A stretch of 64,000 nucleotides of DNA from Aquimixticola soesokkakensis. GTDB lineage: Bacteria; Pseudomonadota; Alphaproteobacteria; Rhodobacterales; Rhodobacteraceae. The stretch spans positions 124,001 to 188,000 of the forward strand of contig NZ_FWFS01000001.1 in assembly GCF_900172375.1 (NCBI RefSeq). The letters are read 5' to 3'. The position numbers were made by a program, and so were the translations under genes. Each line of letters starts with the position of its first letter. The stretch's first letter is position 1. Of this stretch, positions 37,526 through 44,745 are shown in pieces. The notes under the pieces are model-generated. The model was not told the DNA's origin. It saw only the letters and a program-made list of their open reading frames with translations, and did not search any database.

Positions 37526-38695
37526 TCACACGCACTCACCTGCCTCTTTCAGTTCAAGGATGCGCTTAGCCACCAGTTCCACCGGCTCACGCAGGCGCTC
37601 GGCATTCACCACGATATAGCCGCCGGTCACGTCGCCATTGGTGCGGTGGTTCAGCGGGCGTTTGAGCGCGTAGTAGGGTACATCAAGGCTTTCCGCGATG
37701 GTGATGAAGGTCCGTCGCAGATCGTGCAGGGTGAAGCTGACGCCAGACCCGGTGGACACACGCAACAGAAACTTCTTGGTCTCGACCAAATGGCCGCTCT
37801 TGCCCGGACCGGGGAACACCCAAGGAGAGGTCGGGTTGGCTTCGCGCTGTCGGGTCAGGAGGTCTGCCAGAAACGCCGACAGCGGGAGGTGCAGTGGGTC
37901 ACCGTTCTTCGTGGTGGGCAGGTGCAGCACCTTGCCTTTCAGGTCCACATTCTCCCAGCGAAGCGTGGTCAGCTCGCCCCGCCGCATGCCTGTGAACAGC
38001 GCGGTCAGCAGGAAGTCGCGTGAATACTCAGGCTCTGCCATCACCGCTTTCCACCATGCAGGCAAGTCCAACGCGGTGATCACGGTCTGACGCCGCCGCT
38101 CCTTATACCATGCGCGTGCCTGCGTCAGGATTTGCACCGGGTTTGGCGGGAAGTCGTCTTGGGTAGCGGCAACGAAGTTGTAGATCGACCGGAAATGCCG
38201 CATCACGTTGTTGGCCGTTGTCCCGCCATGCTTTTTGCCTATGTCCTGATGCTTTTTCAGCACCATCTGGCGGGTGATCTCGTTCATCGGCTTCTTGCGC
38301 CACGCCTTGAGGTACAGGCGTTCAGTGCGTTTATAGTGGCTGACCGTGTGTGCAGACAGGGTGCGGACTTCAAGGAAGCGTTGCAGCGCCAGCTCCAGCG
38401 TGACCTTCTCGGCGGCCTCTTGGCGTTTCTCGGCGTTGGCGTCATGCCCCTCTGCCATATCGCCCAGAATGGTCAGTGCCTTCTTGCGGGCAACTTCGGG
38501 CGCGAAAACGTCTGCTCGGCCAATGGTTACACGCCGCGTGCGGCGGTTCACCTGCCCTTCGGCAAAATACACCTTGGATTGCGCGCCGACACGCAGCCCA
38601 AAGCCGGGCAGCATCGTGTCCCGGTAAAGGACTTGCCCCTTCTGAGCATAGGGGATTTCATCAACCGCACGGCGGGTAAGACGTAGATTTGGCAT
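37526..38695 (-). CDS. Tyrosine integrase (DUF4102-type)
   Basis: A 389-residue integrase. The N-terminal arm-binding domain (about 1-90) has LPGFGLRVGAQSKVYF; a core-binding domain follows at about 95-190. The catalytic domain shows Arg238 in TGMRRGEL, His324-x-x-Arg327 in LHDLRRTF, His350 in LNH, and Tyr360 in GGYIVV. All key residues are present. MPNLRLTRRAV is chosen as start because AGGAGG precedes it. The GTCGAG/CTCGAC repeat at 38,734-38,751 lies just upstream. Unusually, the gene is in the middle of the element, not beside an att site. Confidence 0.95.
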   Translation of the reverse strand: MPNLRLTRRAVDEIPYAQKGQVLYRDTMLPGFGLRVGAQSKVYFAEGQVNRRTRRVTIGRADVFAPEVARKKALTILGDMAEGHDANAEKRQEAAEKVTLELALQRFLEVRTLSAHTVSHYKRTERLYLKAWRKKPMNEITRQMVLKKHQDIGKKHGGTTANNVMRHFRSIYNFVAATQDDFPPNPVQILTQARAWYKERRRQTVITALDLPAWWKAVMAEPEYSRDFLLTALFTGMRRGELTTLRWENVDLKGKVLHLPTTKNGDPLHLPLSAFLADLLTRQREANPTSPWVFPGPGKSGHLVETKKFLLRVSTGSGVSFTLHDLRRTFITIAESLDVPYYALKRPLNHRTNGDVTGGYIVVNAERLREPVELVAKRILELKEAGECV

Positions 38696-39112
38696 CGTGA
38701 CCTCCTTCTGGCCACGCTCCATTATAGGCGCACGTCGAGAAAAAGCTCGACATTTCATCATGTTATAAGTCAGTATCGCACTGCGTCCAGAAAGATAAAA
38801 GACGGTACAATGCTATGCGGATAGAGACCACGCCCGTAGGTTCATCAGCCCCACCGGCCATTTGTCGTTGTCATCTAAGAAGTCGCCGGGCCGTGCTCGT
38901 ACGGAAAAGTTCCGCAACATGACGGGTTCGTCCGACGGCTCCATCACTCCGAGCAGGCGGCTCTTCATGTCGTCCGTAGCCTGGTCACCCATGGTACCCA
39001 CTAGCACATCGGTCACCTTGCTCTAACTGCCGCAACGCATTGTCTCGCCAGCCGCTCGTACTAAATTGCAGCGGCCCCACGGGCACGCCCCAGACTTTGG
39101 TGATAAATAGGG
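38696..39112. other. Intergenic region upstream of the integrase, with a doubtful small ORF
   Basis: A 67-codon minus-strand frame at 38,813-39,016 (MTDVLVGTMGDQATDDMKSR...) is possible, but no family or clear ribosome-binding site supports it; it may be a remnant. The region also holds the 6-bp inverted repeat before the integrase, and should contain the integrase promoter. Confidence 0.35.
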
Positions 39113-40183
39113 TCAATTCAGGTCGGGATAGTTGGCTTCAATCCAGTTTTTGAGGCCAAAAAGCCTTTGTGTTCTGCTGGTTTTGCTGCGGGTCCGCGAA
39201 ATTGCACCTTTTCGGAATTCACTGATGTTTACGTCAATCTGTGAGCTGGGATCATCATCTTTAGGTGCCGCTTGGTACGCTTCAATGAACTCGGCCAAAG
39301 GCTTGCGCCAAGAGGCTGGAGGTATAACACCTTGCTCGGTATCAAGCAAAGTGTGAAGTGTGTAGACATAATTCTGTGTCGCAAAGAAGTTTCTTACTTT
39401 ATGATCAAGGAATATTTCACTTATTTTCAGAAGAGATGACTTCACCTTACTAGTATCAGTCGCTGCGCTTGAATATTCGGAGCTGAATTCATCGTATAGC
39501 TCGTTCATACTTCTCGGCGTGTCATTCACGATACCTTTTCGTTCGTAGCCGAGAAGTTGACTGGCAAATTCAACGTCTGCCATGCGACGGATATTGTCTT
39601 TTGTAAAAATTTCTAGCTGCTTCATCTCTTCACTATCGGCGATATCAAGGGAAGCCGTTAAAAATGCGCCGTTCAGTGTTGCATGTCGCATTTCCTGAGG
39701 ATTGAGTGACCTGTCAGTTTCGTTCAATCGAGAAAATATCTTTCTAATTTCGGCTTGAGTCACTGCACTGGGAATTCGACGCGCATTGATATTATATTGG
39801 AAGAAAGCTGCCCGCTGATCGGTGCTCAAGTCCTTCCAAAACTTGCCCGCATAATCTGCGTTTTGATGTTCAAGGTCGAGAAAGGCGGCTTTTAAAGGCC
39901 ACTCGTTACTCGTAAACTCACGTAGTGTTGAAAGACGTTGCTGGCCATCAACTATACTAAAATTCTGTTGACCCGTTTCTGCGTCTGGAACCTGCTCCCA
40001 AAGATAGATCTCTGGCATTGGATATTCCATTAGAACAGTTTCGATGAGGCGAACCTTCTGTTTGTCGGTCCAAACTAGCCTTCGTTGGAATGACTGATCT
40101 ACAAAATACTCCGATGATCGCATTTTGGTAAGAATTTCGGTGACGTTTGGTCGAGATGGTTGAATCTCGTTATTGAATCCCAT
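39113..40183 (-). CDS. DUF262 domain protein (ParB-like fold), no HNH domain
   Basis: A 356-residue protein. The DUF262 signatures QRRLVWTDKQKVRLIETVLM (about 33-52) and SIVDGQQRLSTLREF (77-90) are intact. In GmrSD and SspE this domain binds and hydrolyses NTP, and a DUF1524 HNH nuclease is fused behind it. Here the C-terminal half shows no HNH motif, so it lacks the usual nuclease. The start overlaps the nucleotidyltransferase-like gene by 14 bp, and AGGAG precedes it. Anti-phage function is inferred from family and context. Confidence 0.85.
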   Translation of the reverse strand: MGFNNEIQPSRPNVTEILTKMRSSEYFVDQSFQRRLVWTDKQKVRLIETVLMEYPMPEIYLWEQVPDAETGQQNFSIVDGQQRLSTLREFTSNEWPLKAAFLDLEHQNADYAGKFWKDLSTDQRAAFFQYNINARRIPSAVTQAEIRKIFSRLNETDRSLNPQEMRHATLNGAFLTASLDIADSEEMKQLEIFTKDNIRRMADVEFASQLLGYERKGIVNDTPRSMNELYDEFSSEYSSAATDTSKVKSSLLKISEIFLDHKVRNFFATQNYVYTLHTLLDTEQGVIPPASWRKPLAEFIEAYQAAPKDDDPSSQIDVNISEFRKGAISRTRSKTSRTQRLFGLKNWIEANYPDLN

Positions 40184-40763
40184 GCTGCTCTCCTAACTTC
40201 TGCAGGCTCCAAACATGATAAGATTTCGCATCCGTCCAAGTACAGTATACCCGTAGCTTGATCGTCTGCGTTATGCCAAATCTACTCGTTGCGGCCTTGC
40301 GAATCTTGTCTAATAGCTTTGCCAAATCTCGTAGATATATTGTATTGTTCGTATGGTCGGTGCCTACAGTAATGAACCTGCGAAATATATCCTCCTGAAA
40401 GTACCGACGTGCATTGACCGCACCGTTGTAGTGTGCCCGTCTTAAGTGCCGCCAAGTCTCGTTGAAGATCGGTCGCGAAATCACTACTAGGTCGATATCT
40501 GATACATTGGGTTCGCTTTCATCGCTTTGAAACGGCCGAAAGTCTTTACTTGGCGAAAGACTGTACCCATACTTTCCACTCCCTACAATTGCTATATCCG
40601 TAGGGCTGTTCCCAAATATGTCGCTGAAACCAGTGCGTAGATCTACATATTCTGCGCGGCTTCGAGTGGGGCAAATCCATGCAAAGTCATCAAACAAACA
40701 TGTATTCACAAAGTCTACGTAGCCTGAGGTGCGAAGGCGCTGCAAAAGCTGATCACTGTCCAT
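40170..40763 (-). CDS. Nucleotidyltransferase-fold protein paired with DUF262
   Basis: A 197-residue protein. The pol-beta-type nucleotidyltransferase signature is visible: a GS helix (VGSGKYGYS at about 60-68) then SDIDLVVIS (88-96) with paired Asp89 and Asp91. Residues between are polar and longer than in minimal MNT proteins. It overlaps the restriction endonuclease gene by 11 bp and the DUF262 gene by 14 bp, so all three are translated in a coupled way. Substrate unknown: modification of a protein, a tRNA or a small nucleotide are all possible. Confidence 0.7.
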   Translation of the reverse strand: MDSDQLLQRLRTSGYVDFVNTCLFDDFAWICPTRSRAEYVDLRTGFSDIFGNSPTDIAIVGSGKYGYSLSPSKDFRPFQSDESEPNVSDIDLVVISRPIFNETWRHLRRAHYNGAVNARRYFQEDIFRRFITVGTDHTNNTIYLRDLAKLLDKIRKAATSRFGITQTIKLRVYCTWTDAKSYHVWSLQKLGEQHGIQ

Positions 40764-41664
40764 TTTCCGCGCCCCACTCTATTACTATACCGTGCTGCGA
40801 TGCCAAATTCGCCTCTGGCTGCGACACAGGCCGATAGGACACAAACTCACTTCCCGTACAGTGAGGTAGACCCAGCGCCTCGATAAGCGGTGCATCATAG
40901 TGCCCAGACAGGAGCAGGATACCTTCGCGCGCTAATTGGTCACGCGTGCCTCTGCCATTGTCCGATCGGATGCGCCGCATGAAGTCCTGTTGCTGCGCCA
41001 CCGCCTCTACCACATCGCGGGTGATCGGCTCGCGCTGTACTTCACGGAACAGGTTGGCCATGCGCTGATTGCCAGATTTGCCTGCGAAGATGCGTTCGAT
41101 CACATCGGGTGGCACTGTGCGCCAGAAGTTCGGCGGATAGGGGTGATCTAGCAGAAGCCACATTATGTTAGCGAACCCCAGCGCTGATATGCTCTTCTTC
41201 GAGTCCTTGTTCTGGCCTAGCGTCAGATAGTCAGGGCGGGCCACGACCAGCCCGAGATAGCAGGCCGCGCGGACCTCGTCGGCAGCCACCAGAATACAGG
41301 GGTGGTCAACTGCTTCCGTTGGGATCATCCAGTTACTGCCCATTGTGTTCTTGATGTCTACGTCGTGCCCAAGGATCAAAGTATCGAGTTTGCCTTTGGG
41401 CAGGCGCAACATGGCCCGCAACTCAATCTCGACGCGGGTGCCGATATAGGTCTTTTCGGTTTTCTCAAGTTCATCATAGGAGCGCCGCCCTGTTTTGGGC
41501 GTCATAATCACGTCATCTACGCATTGGCGAAGCATCGCGGAAAACTTGGTTGCCAAGGTATCTTCGCCGCCAGCGCGAGCTATAATGTCGTCCGAGATGG
41601 AGGCGAGCAATTCGTAGTCACGATGGCCTGCTACGACTATGCTTTCTGGAATTGTCTTTTTCAA
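40753..41664 (-). CDS. NaeI-family type II restriction endonuclease
   Basis: A 303-residue protein from a TTG start; a stop codon lies a short way upstream in frame, and no ATG is available before the conserved region. The N-terminal nuclease domain has EKTEKTYIGTRVEI and HDVDIKN. The putative catalytic residues Glu79, Asp94, Asp103 and Lys105 keep almost the spacing I recall for NaeI (E70, D86, D95, K97). The stretches VAQQQDFMRRIR and LSGHYDAPLIEALGLP match the second, DNA-binding half of NaeI. NaeI cuts GCCGGC; specificity here is not proven. Confidence 0.87.
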   Translation of the reverse strand: MKKTIPESIVVAGHRDYELLASISDDIIARAGGEDTLATKFSAMLRQCVDDVIMTPKTGRRSYDELEKTEKTYIGTRVEIELRAMLRLPKGKLDTLILGHDVDIKNTMGSNWMIPTEAVDHPCILVAADEVRAACYLGLVVARPDYLTLGQNKDSKKSISALGFANIMWLLLDHPYPPNFWRTVPPDVIERIFAGKSGNQRMANLFREVQREPITRDVVEAVAQQQDFMRRIRSDNGRGTRDQLAREGILLLSGHYDAPLIEALGLPHCTGSEFVSYRPVSQPEANLASQHGIVIEWGAENGQ

Positions 41665-41676
41665 ACGACTGCCATT

Positions 41677-41698
41677 CTGAGAATCCGGTAATTCTCAG
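41677..41698. promoter_or_regulatory. 8-bp inverted repeat between methylase and endonuclease genes
   Basis: CTGAGAAT (41,677-41,684) and ATTCTCAG (41,691-41,698) flank CCGGTA. It lies 13 bp before the endonuclease start and 33 bp after the methylase stop. It could be an operator or a transcript hairpin that delays endonuclease synthesis. Confidence 0.45.
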
Positions 41699-41730
41699 TA
41701 GGCTGTCATATTTCCAAGGCGGTTGGAAGA

Positions 41731-42690
41731 TCAGGCGGTAACGGCGTGCAGGATACGCTTGCGCAAAGTCTTCGCGATTTGATTGGAAACGGCCTGCGCG
41801 ACCGGCGGGGGAAAGGCGTTGCCGACTTGCCGATAGGCGTTGGTCTTCGCCCCTGTAAAGTGCCAATCGTCTGGGAAGCCCTGGATGCGGGCCACCATTG
41901 GTACGGTTAGGCGCGGCATACCACTGTGGAAAGGGTCGGGCGCTTCGGGCGCTATGGTTCTGCCTTCGACGCCCAATGTGGCCCACGCAGCGCGTGCACG
42001 AGTCGGGCCGAGATCTGGCCCGCCGTGTTTCTTGGAGCCTCCAACAATCGTCGGCGCAATCTCGTTTGCTTTTGTCGCCCAATCTTCGGCACCGTGCCAG
42101 CCGCGTGCTGCCATCAAGTCGCGCAACGTCTCGCCAACGGTTGGCGGGTTCTGCGGGTTGGGTTCTGGCCAGTCGAAAAAGTCCGCGCGCTCTTTTTGCA
42201 CCGCTACGATCACAACGCGCGGCCGGAGTTGTGGTACACCGTAATCGGATGCGTTGAGAAGTCGCCAATCAGTCTTGTATCCTAACTTTTCCAGCTGTGT
42301 CTTTAAGCGCTCCCTATAGTCATGAAACACCGCATCGAGGAACCCGCGTACGTTCTCAATCATCACCGCACGGGGGCGGGCCGCGTCAATAATATCGACT
42401 GCGTCATTGAACAGGTTGCGTTCATCCTGTTCGCCAAGCTGTTTCCCAGCAACGGAGAAAGGTGGGCACGGAAGGCCACCGGCCAGAAGGTCCATCCCTC
42501 TGTAAGCGGCAGCTTTTTCTTTAAAAATTCGCATGTCTTGTTCGAGGACGTTCCACTCAGGCCGATTGTGGCGCAGAGTGTTGCAACAATGCTTGTCTAT
42601 CTCGACAAGCGCAGTGTGGGCGAAGCCTGCCTTTTCTAGTCCGAGTGCTTGGCCGCCCGCACCGGCGCAAAGTTCTACAGATGTCAGCAT
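41731..42690 (-). CDS. DNA (cytosine-5)-methyltransferase
   Basis: A 319-residue methylase from MLTSVELCAGAGGQALG. Motif I ELCAGAGG, motif IV GGLPCPPFS with catalytic Cys75, motif VI ENVRG, motif VIII QLRPRVV, and motif X YRQVGNAFPPPVA are all intact. It is the probable protecting partner of the NaeI-like endonuclease and the first gene of the operon. A palindrome CAACATGTTG (42,717-42,726) lies 27 bp upstream and could be an operator. Confidence 0.94.
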   Translation of the reverse strand: MLTSVELCAGAGGQALGLEKAGFAHTALVEIDKHCCNTLRHNRPEWNVLEQDMRIFKEKAAAYRGMDLLAGGLPCPPFSVAGKQLGEQDERNLFNDAVDIIDAARPRAVMIENVRGFLDAVFHDYRERLKTQLEKLGYKTDWRLLNASDYGVPQLRPRVVIVAVQKERADFFDWPEPNPQNPPTVGETLRDLMAARGWHGAEDWATKANEIAPTIVGGSKKHGGPDLGPTRARAAWATLGVEGRTIAPEAPDPFHSGMPRLTVPMVARIQGFPDDWHFTGAKTNAYRQVGNAFPPPVAQAVSNQIAKTLRKRILHAVTA

Positions 42691-43245
42691 GCTGCTCTTC
42701 CTCTTTTTCGCACATACAACATGTTGAAACCGCATAGATCAACAGCTGACGCTATGCCACTCGAATGTTCCATATATGTTCTTACTCGTATTAGGCGGAT
42801 CGGGCAAGTCCAGCAATGGCATGAAAGATCCTACAACTTCTATCGCCTCAACAAAGAGAAGCCCGGCGTTAGGGCCGCTATACAGTCCAAATCGCCACCT
42901 TACCCACATCAGGTACAGGCTGAACTCATTCAAAAGAAGGTCCCTTGCTCCAGAGTACCCCGCGAGTTTGCCTACCCCGCCTTGCCTCGTTGTCGCCGTG
43001 CTTGGGGTTGTAGGGGGTGCCTAAGCGGTTTGGGCTGGAGCTGACCAGACGGCATTTGTACGATTAGTAGGGCAAACCGAAATCTGTAGGGGTTTAGTAG
43101 GGGAGAGGAGTACAACCGGTGATGGCCGGGTGCGAGGCCGTGCAAGATCAAGACTAGAAAATTGCATTTTGTAACAGAGTGTTGTAAGGATTCAGCAGGT
43201 ACAGTACACCCGTATGCAACTCGGCCCACAAAAAACGCAAAACAA
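42691..43245. other. Right-end non-coding region of the element
   Basis: I find no convincing gene here; the short open frames on both strands lack ribosome-binding sites and family resemblance. It should hold the promoter of the methylase operon. It also contains the two right-end TAGTAGGG repeats. Confidence 0.5.
43065..43103 (+). repeat. TAGTAGGG repeats near the right end
   Basis: TAGTAGGGC at 43,065-43,073 and TAGTAGGGG at 43,095-43,103, with a weaker TGTAGGGG between. They match the pair near the left end in sequence and orientation. Confidence 0.5.
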
Positions 43246-43290
43246 TTCGTAAGGACAAGGTCGGGGGTTCGAGTCCCTCTTGAGGCACCA
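43246..43290 (+). pseudogene. tRNA-Thr(CGU), 3' half, with attR core
   Basis: The first 8 bases are the attR core TTCGTAAG (43,246-43,253). The 3' anticodon strand GGAC, variable loop, T arm GGGGG/CCCTC, acceptor strand TTGAGGC and ACCA follow. The acceptor strand is the exact complement of GCCTCAA at 33,021. It has no 5' half or promoter next to it, so it is not a working tRNA gene here. Confidence 0.93.
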
Positions 43291-43295
43291 TTTTC

Positions 43296-43652
43296 TTACC
43301 GCTTCCTGCCCGCGCAAAGCTTTCCCATCACCTCGTCCCGACCAAAGGCTGTGCGCACCCGTTCGGTTTGATCTTCGCGCAGCGCGGCGAGCTGTGACAG
43401 TTTGCGCATTTCCTGACGGCGTTGCTGCGTAAGCCAAAGTCGAAAATTGGCGTCTGTTCCCGAAATCTGAAACGCCTCGATGTCTGTCGCAGCCTCCAGC
43501 GCAGCCTGGCATTGCGCGAGCTGCGCGTCGAGGTCGTCCAGAATTGCGCGCTGGGCCTGCTCTTTTTGCGCCACCCGGGAGAGGGCGGCCATTTCGCGAT
43601 CCAGCACAAGTTGAGCTAAGGCCTGAAGGCGTTGAAGATCTTTTTGGGTCAT
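43296..43652 (-). CDS. FliJ-like coiled-coil protein
   Basis: A 118-residue, highly charged, almost wholly helical protein (LQRLQALAQLVLDREMAALS..., ILDDLDAQLAQCQAALEAA). Size, coiled coil and position beside flagellar export genes suggest FliJ, the stalk of the export ATPase, though sequence identity is weak by eye. Its start overlaps the flhB stop (ATGA). Its stop is 6 bp from the tRNA 3' half. Confidence 0.6.
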   Translation of the reverse strand: MTQKDLQRLQALAQLVLDREMAALSRVAQKEQAQRAILDDLDAQLAQCQAALEAATDIEAFQISGTDANFRLWLTQQRRQEMRKLSQLAALREDQTERVRTAFGRDEVMGKLCAGRKR

Positions 43653-44743
43653 GGCGTCCGGTGGATTTTGCGTTTCACTTTGGCGCGCATTGCCTCGGCA
43701 AACCGGATCGAGGCGGCAACGGCACGGTAATGTTCGGGAAGAATTTCCGCGCCGATGTCGACCGTTGCATAGAGCGCGCGGGCGGTGGGCGGGTCGCGGT
43801 GGATCGGAATCCGGCTGTCATTCGCGATCTCGCGGATCTTGGCCGCGATTTCATCCACCCCTTTGGCCACACAAACCGGCGCCCCGCCGCTCCTGCGGTC
43901 CCATTTGAGCGCGACCGCGTAGTGCGTCGGGTTCACGACGATGACGTCGGCTTTGGGAACCTCCGCGAGCATCTGGTTCATGGCAATGTCATAGCCCCGC
44001 TGGCGGCGTTTTTGTTTGGTGTGCGGGTCGCCTTCCTGATTTTTGGACTCATCGACCATTTCCTTCCGGCTCATCCGGTTTTTGCGCAGGAAGTCATTGT
44101 ATTGAAAAAGATAGTCGACTCCGCTGATCACCAGCGCGACAACCAGCACGAGGCCGAAAAAATCCAGACACATGGTCAATAGTTCGACGGTGATCATCGC
44201 GGGCGAAAGCGCGAGGGTCATCAGGATATCGGGCAGCTTTTTACTGAGAAAATAGCCGAGGATGATCGAGTAAATCGTAAGTTTTGTCGCGCTTTTCGCA
44301 AATTCAAACAGACCGGACCGTCCGAATTTGTTCTTGGCGTTGCTGATCGGAGAGATCTTGCTCAGTTTGGGTTCAAGTTTCGTGGGCGCAAAAACGAAGG
44401 ACCGTGTCGCGATCAGGGACAGGATGGCGCAGAGCGCGGGGATCGTGAGCCACGGAATCAACGGCTTGAGAAGGGCAAGGCCCATGCCGCCCGCCATCGG
44501 GGCTGCGGGGCCGGCGAACATCACGGCGGACCAGGTGTCGGCATTGGCGATAAACCCCTCAAGAACCGTTGCGATTTGGTTCAGGCTGGCCCCCCCGAAC
44601 ACAAGCCCGACGAGGAGAAAACCCGCGTAGCTTGCCACGGTTGTCAGATCGGCAGAGCGCGGGATTTCCCCGCGTTTGCGCGCATCGTCAAGCTTCTTGG
44701 CAGAGGCCTCATATTGCTTGTCGCCATCATCTTCCTCGGACAT
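43649..44743 (-). CDS. flhB: Flagellar export switch protein FlhB
   Basis: A 364-residue export gate protein with four membrane helices and a C-terminal cytoplasmic domain. The autocleavage site NPTH (in VIVVNPTHYAVALKW) is near residue 266. It switches export from rod/hook to filament subunits. Confidence 0.96.
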   Translation of the reverse strand: MSEEDDGDKQYEASAKKLDDARKRGEIPRSADLTTVASYAGFLLVGLVFGGASLNQIATVLEGFIANADTWSAVMFAGPAAPMAGGMGLALLKPLIPWLTIPALCAILSLIATRSFVFAPTKLEPKLSKISPISNAKNKFGRSGLFEFAKSATKLTIYSIILGYFLSKKLPDILMTLALSPAMITVELLTMCLDFFGLVLVVALVISGVDYLFQYNDFLRKNRMSRKEMVDESKNQEGDPHTKQKRRQRGYDIAMNQMLAEVPKADVIVVNPTHYAVALKWDRRSGGAPVCVAKGVDEIAAKIREIANDSRIPIHRDPPTARALYATVDIGAEILPEHYRAVAASIRFAEAMRAKVKRKIHRTP

Positions 44744-44745
44744 GG

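Larger units (their letters stand above)
33052..43253. mobile_element. Satellite-like integrative element in tRNA-Thr(CGU), 10.2 kb
   Basis: The element is bounded by 8-bp repeats that split a tRNA. It encodes an intact tRNA-Thr, a membrane protein, primase-VapE helicase, AlpA-like protein, tyrosine integrase and a four-gene restriction/DUF262 operon. No capsid, terminase, portal, tail or conjugation gene is present, so it resembles a phage satellite or a minimal replicating island more than a prophage. It separates fliI from the fliJ-like/flhB genes. The DUF262 to nucleotidyltransferase part is visibly richer in A+T than the flanking core genes, consistent with recent transfer. Confidence 0.88.

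Noticed and set aside
39113-40183. GmrSD-type type IV restriction enzyme
   Set aside because: The DUF262 half is present, but no DUF1524 HNH motif is seen, so it cannot be called GmrSD.
42649-43044. Plus-strand frame near the right end of the element
   Set aside because: It overlaps the methylase start on the other strand, begins without a ribosome-binding site, and has no recognisable domain.
33021-43290. A giant intron or trans-spliced split tRNA
   Set aside because: The anticodon-loop position recalls group I introns, but the interval carries an integrase, direct-repeat cores and many genes, and no group I core was seen. Trans-spliced tRNA halves are not known in bacteria, and the 3' half has no evident promoter.
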